Assembly (NCBI GenBank): GCA_903918755.1
Contig: CAIXFN010000002.1
Location: 1 to 64,000, forward strand
Direction: 5' to 3'
DNA from: an uncultured Pedosphaera sp.
GTDB taxonomy: Bacteria > Verrucomicrobiota > Verrucomicrobiia > Limisphaerales > Pedosphaeraceae
Length of the DNA stretch: 64,000 nucleotides
Made by a program: the position numbers and the translations under genes. Positions within the stretch are counted from its first letter, which is position 1; each line of letters starts with the position of its first letter. The notes under the pieces are model-generated. The model did not search any database, was not told the DNA's origin, and saw only the letters and a program-made list of their open reading frames with translations. Shown piece after piece: positions 1-8,287 of the stretch.

Positions 1-1
1 A

Positions 2-151
2 TTGCCAGAAACCCTCGCCCCGTCGGTACGGGTATCGCGGCCCGGAGCAATGCTGCCCGTGTCGAAGGCCCTAAGCGTGAGTGCTGCCGTGAAAATTGCC
101 ATTGAGGCCATCGAATCGAGTGCTCCTGGCCGCGAATTGGATCGTCTCTGA
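2..151 (+). CDS. C-terminal end of a HEAT-like protein (partial, cut by window edge)
   Basis: An open frame enters from the left edge and gives 49 residues before a TGA at 149-151. Its end (residues reading LSVSAAVKIAIEAIE) resembles the end of the HEAT protein encoded at 511-1395 (SSYSPAAAAEDAIEMIA): Ser/Ala-rich, then an A-I-E-x-I helix. Both genes stop directly before a copy of the same repeat of about 300 bp, so this may be the 3' end of a paralogue in tandem. The fragment is short and the call rests on that resemblance and the shared context. It could also be a chance open frame. Confidence 0.4.
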   Translation: MPETLAPSVRVSRPGAMLPVSKALSVSAAVKIAIEAIESSAPGRELDRL

Positions 152-153
152 CT

Positions 154-450
154 GCCGAAGGCGCGACGAAGGAGCATCTTGCCTTTTCCGCCGCTGTGCG
201 CGCCCGGTGGCACTCGCGAACCAGAACGGATGAAGTGCAACCGGCACATTCGAATTACTGCGGCGTCCGTCGTGCGCGCGGAGCAGCGTCCCGCGCCGAC
301 AACGGCTCTCGGACGACACAGACGGCGCGTGGTGCGGCGTAGCCGCAAGCGTCGGCGGACGCGCACGGCGATACGTGTGGACGAACTGGGACGCCCGACG
401 GTTGGTGCGCTCGTATTGGTTGAGCGTAGCGAACTGACGTTACCGACGGG
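154..450. repeat. Long direct repeat, copy A (~297 bp)
   Basis: This segment matches 1398-1698 in the same orientation. Both begin with GCCGAAGGCGCGAC right after a stop codon (TGA at 149-151 here). Both end with TTGAGCGTAGCGAACTGAC followed by a TTACCG-like stretch. The copies have diverged by substitutions and small indels, with best matches at both ends and in the middle (GGCGCGTGGTG, TAGCCGCAAGCGTC). No protein is supported in it. Confidence 0.8.
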
Positions 451-510
451 CTGGCTCCGAACGGCCACAATCTTCCTCGATTTTCTCCAGGCTTCTGCCA
501 TGGTTCCCAA

Positions 511-1395
511 ATGAAGGGCAAGAAAATGCGCAATTTAGGAGGCTGCATAGTGCTTCCTGCCGTGGTTTTGGGAGCTTTGTTGATTTACGCCCCCCGGGGC
601 AACCCGATGTTCAAAGGGAGACCATTGCGTTTTTGGCTGCAAGGATGGGGGCCCTTTGCGGGGATGGTCATGAATCCGGGTACTCCCTACGAAATCGCTT
701 ATCCGACAGCCTCGGATGCGCAGATGGCTTTGCAAAACAGTGGGGCGAAGAGTCTCCCCGCACTGTTGAGAATGCTCAGGGCAAACGATTATGGGCTGAC
801 CTGGAAAATTGAGTATTGGTGCGCAAAGCACCGCCTCTTGACGCAGGACATCGACCCGACTATTCAACGCATGACGGCAACAGTCGCGCTTAGAATGTCA
901 AACTCAGGTGCCGCAAGGGTGGTCCCACAGCTAATTGCCATTTACGAGGGGTACAAGCGTCCTGCCGATCTGGGCATGTACATTCCAACCATTTTTACTT
1001 CGATTGGTCCTGGCGCAATCGACGCCGTCCCTGCTCTGTCGCATGCGCTCACCAATGAAGTGAAGGCCGAAGCACGCCAGTGCGCGGCCGAAGCTCTGGG
1101 CGCGATCCATTCGCAACCAAAAATTGCCGTCCCTGCGCTTTTGCTCGCGCTGCGCGATTCTTCTCCCGACGTTCAAGCTCAAGCTGCCCTTTCGTTGGGT
1201 GAATTTCGCACGAATGCTGAAACTGCTTTGCCGACCTTGCGCATCCTGGCCCAACAACCTGGGCCGCGTCGCCGTGGCAGCCATCAGAGTTGGGACCTAG
1301 GGAACGTTTCGAGTTACTCTCCGGCTGCTGCTGCCGAGGACGCCATCGAAATGATTGCTCCACAATCAAAACACCCTGCTCACTCACCTCACTGA
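511..1395 (+). CDS. HEAT-repeat protein with N-terminal membrane anchor
   Basis: The protein has 294 residues. A short basic N-terminus is followed by one hydrophobic segment (about residues 9-25), which would act as a signal anchor. The mature part has helical HEAT or PBS-lyase-like repeats, clearest at about residues 150-250, with Ala-rich pairs such as VPALLLALRDSSPDVQAQAALSLGEF and AVPALSHALTNEVKAEARQCAAEALG. HEAT solenoids are usually protein-binding scaffolds; no partner can be named. An alternative ATG at 526 has a better spaced AAGGG. The gene stands alone between the two copies of a roughly 300-bp direct repeat. HEAT proteins of this type are common in Verrucomicrobia. Confidence 0.75.
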   Translation: MKGKKMRNLGGCIVLPAVVLGALLIYAPRGNPMFKGRPLRFWLQGWGPFAGMVMNPGTPYEIAYPTASDAQMALQNSGAKSLPALLRMLRANDYGLTWKIEYWCAKHRLLTQDIDPTIQRMTATVALRMSNSGAARVVPQLIAIYEGYKRPADLGMYIPTIFTSIGPGAIDAVPALSHALTNEVKAEARQCAAEALGAIHSQPKIAVPALLLALRDSSPDVQAQAALSLGEFRTNAETALPTLRILAQQPGPRRRGSHQSWDLGNVSSYSPAAAAEDAIEMIAPQSKHPAHSPH

Positions 1396-1397
1396 CA

Positions 1398-1698
1398 GCC
1401 GAAGGCGCGACAAAGGAGCATCCTGCCTTTCCGCCGCCCCTCGCGCGCGGTGGCATTCGCGAGCCGAAGGGGGGTTGATTGCCAACCAGCGCATTCGAAC
1501 TCCCCGGGCGTCCGCCGCGCGCGAGGGAAGCGTCCCGCGCCGGGACCGCGACATGGCAAGCCGATGACGGCGCGTGGTGAGGCGTTAGCCGCAAGCGTCA
1601 GCGGCGCGCGAGTGTGGCCAGCAGCATGGACAAACGGAGGGCGCCCGCCGGTTGCGCGATCGTAGGGGTTGAGCGTAGCGAACTGACATTACCGCCGG
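1398..1698. repeat. Long direct repeat, copy B (~301 bp)
   Basis: This is the second copy of the 154-450 repeat and starts 2 bp after the TGA of the HEAT gene. The start (GCCGAAGGCGCGACAAAGGAG) and the end (GGTTGAGCGTAGCGAACTGAC) are nearly identical to copy A. A weaker trace, CGAACCAGAGCG followed by TGAGGTGC near 1838-1858, recalls part of the same unit and may be a remnant of a third copy. Confidence 0.8.
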
Positions 1699-2525
1699 AC
1701 GCATTCCCCAGCCTGGCGCATGACTCCGCCGCCGTTCAACCGCACTACCGCGCCACCGCATACCCATCGCGAATTCCAGTAACGTTAGCAAATTCCGCGC
1801 GAACTCGAAGGACCGAGCCACCTGGCGCTTCGTGCGGCGAACCAGAGCGTTTGAGGTGCGTATTGCGCCCGATTGCGACCGTTAAGGTAGCCAGAAGCGA
1901 TATTGGCAACCCATTCAATTGCAGCGCATTAGGAACCTGTTTGCATTCAATTGTGAAGCGTCATTGCCAGGCAGTCGTAAGGAATCTTTTTGGGGCATTA
2001 GTACGATGCTACCCTTTAGGGGAGCGCCCCCTTCCCACCCGAAGCCAAAAATAAAAAAAACACACAAATCGAAAAACGGGGTCAAAAATCCACCCACCCA
2101 CCGGACGTAGTGTGTTGGAACAGCCAACAGGATCCCCACCCAAAAGCACCCCCAACCAGCCATAACCCGCACACCGCCGGTCGCCTGGATCCCGTGACCT
2201 CTCCGCAATCCACCCCTGCAGGAGCACCGACCGGCACCGCATTTATGCGAGGGACGGCAAAACAAAAAAACACACAATTCCGACCAGCACACTGAATGAA
2301 CCCATTGGAATCATTGAATTCGCGACCATCGCCCAGCAAAGTTTGGGGGTTTTTTCGCCCGCCGTACCACTCACAAGAACCCGGTGCCAATGACCCTTAA
2401 CCCGCGAGCCAGCGAGCGCCAAATAGATTCCTTTCCCCGGGGGGCCAGCCCTGGGCCGGCCTCCCGGCCGAGCCCCGCACTTACCCTTACCTCGTCGCCT
2501 CGGGCGACCTGGCTCATCCCCACCG
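1699..2525. other. Non-coding stretch, strand-asymmetric
   Basis: No convincing gene is seen. About 2020-2300 is rich in A and C and poor in G on the plus strand, with C-runs such as CCACCCACCCACC at 2091-2103. Two similar A-rich tracts read AAAAAACACACAA (near 2055 and 2268). Short open frames exist on both strands, but none resembles a known protein. Confidence 0.6.
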
Positions 2526-3193
2526 CCCGGTGCAGCCGGGCAGCGCGGACGCGCCTCGCGCGCTCCGCATCCTGATTCCCCGGACGGAGCGCCGCCAAGG
2601 CGATCCAGACCGGCCTCGCCCGGCGCAGCCGGGCACCGGGGACGCGCCTCGCGCCCTCCGCATTCCTTCCGCTCGGACGGGAGCGCCGACCAGGCGATCC
2701 AGTCCGTTCTCGCCCGGTGCAACCGGGCACTGTGGAAGCGCCCCGCGCGCTCCGCATTCCGATCCGCCCGGACAGAGCGCCGCCAAGGCGATCCAGGCCG
2801 CTCCCGCCCGGTGCAACCGGGCACTGCGGAAGCGCCCGGCGCGCTCCGCATTCCGATCCGCCCGGACGGAGCGCCGCCAAGGCGATCCAGTCCGTTCGCG
2901 CCCGGCGCAGCCGGGCACCGCGGACGCGCCCCGCGCGCTCCGCATCCTGATCCTCCGGACGGAGCGCCGCCAAGGCGATCCGGTCCGTTCCCGCCCGGTG
3001 CAACCGGGCACCGCGGACGCGCCCAGCGCGCTCCGCATCCCGACCGCCCGGACGGAGCGCCGCCAAGGCGATCCGGTCCGTTCCCGCCCGGCGCAGCCGG
3101 GCACTGCGGACGCGCCCAGCGCGCTCCGCATCCTGATCCCCCGGACGGGAGCGCCGCCAAGGCGATCAAGGCCGCTCCCGCCCGGTGCAATCA
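2526..3193. repeat. GC-rich 93-bp tandem repeat array (minisatellite)
   Basis: Units start with CGGACGGAGCGCCGCCAAGG or close variants at 2581, 2674, 2769, 2863, 2956, 3049 and 3142. The spacings are 93, 95, 94, 93, 93 and 93 bp. A partial unit precedes (from about 2526) and another follows (to about 3193). Each unit holds an inverted repeat GCCCGGtgcaaCCGGGC and a second GCGGA...TCCGC pairing. Because the unit is a multiple of three and very GC-rich, long open frames run through it on both strands. The 1-2 bp indels break any single frame, so no protein is called. Confidence 0.9.
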
Positions 3194-3284
3194 GGCGACT
3201 CGCGGTCGCCTGGCACCCGAAATGACCCCCAAGAAAGCAGCAAAAAATATGGCTCATAAGACGACGACATGCGTAGGCTAAAAA

Positions 3285-3320
3285 GCACTTTTTTGCTACT
3301 TTTTTTGCTACTTTTGCTAT
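3285..3320. repeat. Short T-rich repeat (TTTTTTGCTAC units)
   Basis: About three copies of a T-run followed by GCTAC or GCTAT stand side by side. A related stretch with GTGCTGC and GTGCTAC between T-runs lies at 3541-3572, on the other side of the tRNA-Leu fragment. On the minus strand both read as KVAKKVAKK or KVAQKAAQK. That resembles the C-terminal tails of some tyrosine recombinases next to tRNA genes, so these may be remnants of integrase genes. Confidence 0.45.
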
Positions 3321-3440
3321 TTGAACCTCCGCCCCTTTGCCACACTGGCTGGCGTGCGTTAAATGCAGCACTAGCCAATGTTTACATGGTTAAAGTGAGT
3401 GTTTAGAGCAGCGTAAAGAAGTGAAGAAAAACCCCTTAAA

Positions 3441-3484
3441 TCAGATTTTTAAGTCCTGTGCGTCTGCCATTTCGCCACACCGGC
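3441..3484 (-). pseudogene. tRNA-Leu (anticodon TAA) 5' fragment
   Basis: Read on the minus strand, the sequence starts GCCGGTGTGGCGAAATGGC. It continues through a paired D-stem (GCG/CGC) and an anticodon arm with loop CTTAAAA, anticodon TAA, matching bacterial tRNA-Leu. The 3' side of the anticodon stem is degraded (ATCTG instead of TCCTG). No variable arm, T-arm or acceptor 3' strand follows. It is therefore a roughly 44-nt 5' fragment, not a working tRNA. tRNA-Leu genes are frequent integration sites, so it may mark the edge of an old insertion. Confidence 0.7.
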
Positions 3485-4037
3485 TACCGTTGATTTCCGA
3501 GCAATTGCCATTTCTGGCCCCGTTATTTTGGCACCGAACGGGCTTTTGTGCTGCTTTTTGTGCTACTTTTGGCCGACCGACGGACGCAGTCGGAGGTTTT
3601 GGGTTCCGATTTTTCCGGTGTCGATGGCCAATGGACGCACTTCCAGCGAACTGGGATACCTTCGCAAACTTGGTGGAAGGACACAAGCCGGCAGTTTAGG
3701 CAGTTTTTGTCTCGGGGACGTGGCGCCGAATCGGAATCCTGGGCGGAGACCGTTCGACAGGCTCACAGAGCGGGACGGGGATTTTTGAGTTCGATTCCTG
3801 GGGCGTCGCGAGGGACCCGTTGCCCCCTGAGTTGCATGGATCATGGCTTTGGAGCTGGTTCGCGACAATCATGCCTCCTCCGGTTCCGCCAACCACTTGG
3901 CTGGAGGCAACCCAATCGACTGTGGAGAAGCCTTATCCGGGGCCAACCGCCCGGGGCGCTGGATCGGAACGGATTCCGGCTTGACGCATACGGTGAAACA
4001 ATTGAATTTGCGGGTGTTGCCGATAGTCTCCTTATTG
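3485..4037. other. Non-coding leader region upstream of the DUF1592 gene
   Basis: No gene is supported. The frame of the following cytochrome gene stays open back to 3843, but that extension lacks a signal peptide and any family resemblance. The region probably carries the promoter of the cytochrome gene. No clear -35/-10 pair was identified. Confidence 0.5.
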
Positions 4038-6023
4038 ATGCGAATTCGCCTATTTCCGCCGTTGCTGCTGACGGTGCTGCTCTCGTTCGTGCTCTGGCGC
4101 GCCACCGCGGGGGCGGCCGAGGCGCCAAAGCCGCCCGGCGGGCTGACGTTGGAGCGCGATATTACGCCCTTGCTGGACAAGTATTGCTATGCCTGTCACG
4201 GACGCGGCAAAAGCAAAGGGGATCTGGCTCTCGATTCGTTCCATAATCTGGCCGAGATCACTAAGGAACGGAAAGTGTGGGAATTGGTGCTGCACCATGT
4301 CCATTCCGGCGAGATGCCGCCGGACAACAAACCGCAACCCACTCCGGCGGAACGGGACCGGATTACCGGCTGGCTGGAAGCGACCCTTTTTCACTTTGAC
4401 CCGAAACATCCCGATCCCGGCCGCGTGACCATCCGCCGGCTCAACCGGGCGGAATACAACAACACCGTCCATGATTTGCTCGGGGTGGATTTCCATCCGG
4501 CGGACGATTTTCCGGTGGATGACTCGGGCTATGGCTTCGACACGATCGGGGATGTGCTTTCGCTCCCTCCCTTGCTGATGGAGAAATACCTGGCCGCGGC
4601 GGACAAGGTGCTGGCAAGCGCCTTGCCCGCCGAGCAGGGCGCGATTTCGGGAGCAGTGCCGCCGCCCCTGCCAGAAGCGTTGCAACGCATCTTCACCCGC
4701 CAACCCACGCCGGGGACAAAAACCGCCGCGGCCCGGGAGATTATCGGGCAATTGGCCCGGCGCGCGTGGCGCCGGCCGGTGACGGACCGGGAGTTGGATC
4801 GTCTGTTCCGGCTGTTTGAACTGGCGGACACCCATGGGGATGATTTCCGCGCCAGTCTGAAGCTGGCTTTCAAAGCCGTCATGGTTTCCCCGCATTTTAT
4901 TTTCCGCGGGGAATTGCAACCGCAACCGGACAACCCGGATGCCATCCAGCCGGTGGATGAATTTGCCCTGGCGGCGCGCCTCTCGTATTTCCTCTGGAGC
5001 AGTATGCCGGATGATGAATTGCTGGATCTGGCGGGTAGGGGGGCTTTGCGGAAGAACCTGACCGGGCAGGTCCAGCGGATGCTGACGTCGCCCAAATCGT
5101 CAGCTCTTACGGCCAATTTTGCTGGTCAATGGTTGCAGACCCGCAGTCTCGGGGCGTTCACACCCGACCGGACGCTGTTTCCGGATTTCGACGAGCCGTT
5201 GCGGGCGGCGATGACGGAGGAAACGGCCCGTTACTTTGAAGCGGTCATGCGGGAAGACCTTAGTGTGCTGGACTTTTTGAACGGGGATTACACGTTCGTC
5301 AATGACCGCTTGGCCCGGTATTATGGCCTGACCAATGCGGTCACTGGCGGGGGATTTCAAAAGGTTTCGCTCGTGGGCCTGCCGCGCCGCGGCGTGCTGA
5401 CGCAGGGCAGCGTTCTCCTGCTGACGTCCAACGCCACCCGGACCTCGCCGGTCAAACGGGGTAAATGGGTGTTGGAAAACCTGCTGGGATCCCCGCCGCC
5501 CGCGCCGCCGCCGAATGTACCCCCGCTCAAGAATGACGGACAACCGCTGACCGGACCGTTGCGCCAGCAGATGGAGCAGCACCGTGCCGATCCGATCTGT
5601 GCCAGTTGTCACGCGCGGATGGATCCTATCGGATTCGGATTGGAGAATTTCAATGCGATTGGTGCCTGGCGGGTGAAAGAGGGCGGGTTTACGATCGACC
5701 CGGCTGGGAAGTTGACCACCGGAGAGGATTTCGCTGGCGCGGTGGATCTTATCAATCTGCTCGCGCGCAAGAAGCGCACGGATTTCCTCCGTTGCATCTC
5801 GGGTAAAATGTTGACCTACGCCCTCGGCCGCGGTTTGGAGTATTACGACCGCCCGGTGGTGGATGGCCTCGTTAAAAATCTGGAGGCGCACCACGACCGT
5901 TTTTCCACGCTGATCCTGGGCGTGGTCAACAGCGTGCCCTTTCAAATGCGGCGCGGGGAAGGGGAACCGGGCGTGAAACTGGCCAGTCAGGCCATTGGAA
6001 CATCGAGTTCGCCGCGGGAATAA
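4038..6023 (+). CDS. Secreted planctomycete-type cytochrome c protein (DUF1592 family)
   Basis: The protein has 661 residues from the ATG at 4038, chosen because a signal peptide follows directly (MRIRLFPPLLLTVLLSFVL, cleavage near AEA). Domain order fits the PSCyt1-DUF1587-DUF1595-DUF1592-DUF1588-DUF1585 architecture. There is an N-terminal c-type heme motif CYACH at residues 50-54 and a second CxxCH (CASCHARMDPIGFGLENF) at 521-525, followed by the C-terminal DUF1585 region. Such proteins are exported, probably to the periplasm or cell surface, and occur in large numbers in Planctomycetes and Verrucomicrobia. Their reaction is not established. The usual partner, a DUF1552 protein, lies at 6890-8245, separated by an antisense phzF gene whose 3' end overlaps this one by 37 bp. 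Confidence 0.9.
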   Translation: MRIRLFPPLLLTVLLSFVLWRATAGAAEAPKPPGGLTLERDITPLLDKYCYACHGRGKSKGDLALDSFHNLAEITKERKVWELVLHHVHSGEMPPDNKPQPTPAERDRITGWLEATLFHFDPKHPDPGRVTIRRLNRAEYNNTVHDLLGVDFHPADDFPVDDSGYGFDTIGDVLSLPPLLMEKYLAAADKVLASALPAEQGAISGAVPPPLPEALQRIFTRQPTPGTKTAAAREIIGQLARRAWRRPVTDRELDRLFRLFELADTHGDDFRASLKLAFKAVMVSPHFIFRGELQPQPDNPDAIQPVDEFALAARLSYFLWSSMPDDELLDLAGRGALRKNLTGQVQRMLTSPKSSALTANFAGQWLQTRSLGAFTPDRTLFPDFDEPLRAAMTEETARYFEAVMREDLSVLDFLNGDYTFVNDRLARYYGLTNAVTGGGFQKVSLVGLPRRGVLTQGSVLLLTSNATRTSPVKRGKWVLENLLGSPPPAPPPNVPPLKNDGQPLTGPLRQQMEQHRADPICASCHARMDPIGFGLENFNAIGAWRVKEGGFTIDPAGKLTTGEDFAGAVDLINLLARKKRTDFLRCISGKMLTYALGRGLEYYDRPVVDGLVKNLEAHHDRFSTLILGVVNSVPFQMRRGEGEPGVKLASQAIGTSSSPRE

Positions 6024-6778
6024 ATGACCGCCTGGCCGCCGATACCGACCCGCTCCCCGCGCAGGCGGCACGCAAAAACGCCGCCCCGACGGGAAAGTTG
6101 ACGGGCGGACAACTCGGTCTTGCCCAGGCGGTCCACCCAATAGGGAATGAGGGAGCAGTGACTGGAGCCGGGGGCGGGATCCTCATCCACGCCGGCCCGG
6201 GGCGCGAAGAAGCGCGAAACAAAATCCACCCCGGCCGGTCCGGGGGCGGTGGCGATCACACCCAGGCAATCCAGTTCGGCCAGGGCTTCGAAGTCGGGGC
6301 GAAGTTTCGCCACTTCTTCCGGGGTGGCGAAGACCGCGAGGTAATCGCGGGACTTGAACACCGTGGTGGGCGCGCGCCCCAGACCGGCGGCCAGCCCAGC
6401 CGGGGGCGCGCAAGCTTCCGGCGGTCGGCTGGGAAAATCGAGTTCGATAATACCGCCCCGTCGCTCGGCAGACAGCCAGCCGCTCCGGGTGTGAAAACGG
6501 ATGATCGATCCGGGATATTGCTTTTCGGAAAACAGGATGTGCGCCGGTGCCAGAGTGGCGTGGCCGCACAAATCCATCTCGAAGACGGGCGTAAACCAAC
6601 GCAAATCAAAGCCCTCGGCGCGGGGGACGAAAAAGGCCGTTTCAGCCAGGTTATTTTCGGCCGCGATGGCCTGCATGGTGGCGTCCGGCAGCCAGGCGGT
6701 GAGCGGGCACACGCCGGCGGGATTTCCGCCGAAAGTCCGGTCCGTGAAGGCATCCACTTGATAATACGGAATTCGCAT
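5987..6778 (-). CDS. PhzF-family isomerase/epimerase
   Basis: The protein has 263 residues and begins MRIPYYQVDAFTDRTFGGNP, the standard PhzF start. The active-site glutamate is visible as E46 in NNLAETAFF. Further family motifs are RWFTPVFEMDLCGHAT in the first half and DEDPAPGSSHCSLIPYW in the second. PhzF-like proteins form a diaminopimelate-epimerase fold dimer in the cytoplasm and act on small molecules; the substrate of this one is not evident. The gene sits antisense between a DUF1592 and a DUF1552 gene. Its stop lies 37 bp inside the 3' end of the cytochrome gene, and its start is 111 bp from the divergent DUF1552 gene. Confidence 0.88.
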   Translation of the reverse strand: MRIPYYQVDAFTDRTFGGNPAGVCPLTAWLPDATMQAIAAENNLAETAFFVPRAEGFDLRWFTPVFEMDLCGHATLAPAHILFSEKQYPGSIIRFHTRSGWLSAERRGGIIELDFPSRPPEACAPPAGLAAGLGRAPTTVFKSRDYLAVFATPEEVAKLRPDFEALAELDCLGVIATAPGPAGVDFVSRFFAPRAGVDEDPAPGSSHCSLIPYWVDRLGKTELSARQLSRRGGVFACRLRGERVGIGGQAVIYSRGELDVPMA

Positions 6779-6889
6779 GCTGCGTATTAGCCGGGCGCGG
6801 GGCGCGGCGTCAACCGCAAAGGGCTTGTTTTTGAATAGGGGCGGGGTTAGGTTCGTCCGACAACACGACGAGTTTGGAGACCTTCGATT

Positions 6890-8245
6890 ATGAGCAAAAA
6901 GTGGCAAATACCCCGTCGGCGATTTCTGCGCGGTTTGGGAACGGCAATCGCTTTGCCCATGCTGGAAGCCATGGTGCCGCCCATCTCGGTTCTGGCCGCC
7001 GCGGCGGGCGCTCCGGCCCGTAGTTTTCCCACCCGCATGGCCTTCATTTATTTGCCGAACGGCAAGGACATGGCCAATTGGATTCCCAAGACCGAAGGGG
7101 AGAATTACGAACTTCCGATGATCCTGGAGCCGTTGAAAGCCCACCAGAAGGATTTCATGGTGATCAGCGGCCTGGCGCAAAAGCACGCGGAAGCCAATGG
7201 CGATGGCGCCGGGGATCACGCCCGCGCCTCGGCGACTTTCTTGACCGGTTGCCAGGCGCGCAAAACGGCCGGGGCGGACATCAAAGTGGGCGTTTCCGTG
7301 GACCAGATTGCGGCCTCGAAGATCGGGGACCAGACCCGCCTGCCGTCCCTGGAATTGAGTTGCGACCAAAGCCGGCGCGCCGGGGAATGTGATTCTGGTT
7401 ACGCTTGCGCGTATCAATACAATATTGCCTGGAAATCGGAAAACATGCCGCTGAATCCGGAGGCCAATCCGAAGCAGGCCTTCGACCGTCTTTTTGCCGG
7501 GGCCAACCCGCACGAGACCAAGGAAGCCCGCGCGAAGCGGGAGTTGTATGACAAGAGCGTGCTGGACGCCGTGTTGGATGATGCGCGCAGCCTGCAGTCC
7601 AACCTGGGGATGACGGATCGCCGGAAATTGGACGAATATCTGAGCGCCGTTCGCGATATCGAAAAGCGGGTGGAGCAGGGCCGCAATTACGCCGTGCAGG
7701 TGCCGTCCGGGGATAGCCAACAGGGCAAGGAATACAGCTTCGAACAGCACATCCGCCTCATGTATGATTTGCAGGTGCTGGCGTTTCAAACCGACACCAC
7801 GCGGATTGCCACGTTCCTGGTGGCGCATGACGGCAGCAACCGGGCTTATCCGTTTGTGGGTGTGCCGGAAGAGCATCATGAATTGTCGCATCATGGGGGC
7901 AAGGCCGAGAAGAAGGCCAAGCTGGCCAAGATCAACCGGTTTCACACCACTCAGCTCGCCTATTTCCTGGAACGGCTCAAAGCTGTCAAAGAAGGCGAAG
8001 GCAACTTGCTTGACAACTGCATGATTGTTTATGGCAGCGGCATCGCGGACGGCGACGCCCATGCCCACCATAATCTGCCCATTCTCTTGGCGGGCAAGGG
8101 TGGGGGAACCATCCGCACCGGTCGGCACTTGAAGTTGGGCGGCCGCGTCCCGCTGAATAATCTTTATCTTTCGATGCTGGATCGCATGAACGCCCCCACC
8201 GAGCATTTCGGCGACAGCACGGGCAAAATCGCTGAATTGGCGTAA
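6890..8245 (+). CDS. DUF1552 family secreted protein
   Basis: The protein has 451 residues. The N-terminus has a twin-arginine-like export signal (RRRFLRGLGTAIALPMLEAM) and a cleavable hydrophobic stretch. The body matches the DUF1552 family: ARSFPTRMAFIYLPNGKDM near residue 42, a DHARASATFLTGC segment near 108, and a C-terminal region with YGSGIADGDAHAHHNLPILL around 380-400. DUF1552 proteins almost always accompany DUF1592 cytochromes and are thought to work with them outside the cytoplasm, by an unknown reaction. Here the partner is upstream, but a phzF gene on the opposite strand lies between them, so they are probably transcribed separately. Confidence 0.88.
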   Translation: MSKKWQIPRRRFLRGLGTAIALPMLEAMVPPISVLAAAAGAPARSFPTRMAFIYLPNGKDMANWIPKTEGENYELPMILEPLKAHQKDFMVISGLAQKHAEANGDGAGDHARASATFLTGCQARKTAGADIKVGVSVDQIAASKIGDQTRLPSLELSCDQSRRAGECDSGYACAYQYNIAWKSENMPLNPEANPKQAFDRLFAGANPHETKEARAKRELYDKSVLDAVLDDARSLQSNLGMTDRRKLDEYLSAVRDIEKRVEQGRNYAVQVPSGDSQQGKEYSFEQHIRLMYDLQVLAFQTDTTRIATFLVAHDGSNRAYPFVGVPEEHHELSHHGGKAEKKAKLAKINRFHTTQLAYFLERLKAVKEGEGNLLDNCMIVYGSGIADGDAHAHHNLPILLAGKGGGTIRTGRHLKLGGRVPLNNLYLSMLDRMNAPTEHFGDSTGKIAELA

Positions 8246-8287
8246 ACCTGACCACGACTTCTTTTCCCAGCCAAGTGTGGGGGACTC

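Noticed and set aside
2243-3190. Long minus-strand and plus-strand open frames through the tandem array
   Set aside because: They exist because the 93-bp unit is divisible by three and GC-rich. Frames are shifted by small indels between units, and the products are low-complexity with no signature of a protein family.
2526-3193. Possible CRISPR array
   Set aside because: Units are directly adjacent 93-bp repeats with no unique spacers of constant length and no cas genes.
3779-3800. T-arm-like GAGTTCGATTCC near the tRNA-Leu fragment
   Set aside because: The flanking bases do not pair to a T-stem, so it does not complete a tRNA.
6779-8206. Minus-strand extension of the PhzF frame through the DUF1552 gene
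   Set aside because: Only the part from 6778 downwards is PhzF; the upstream part is the shadow of the DUF1552 coding strand.
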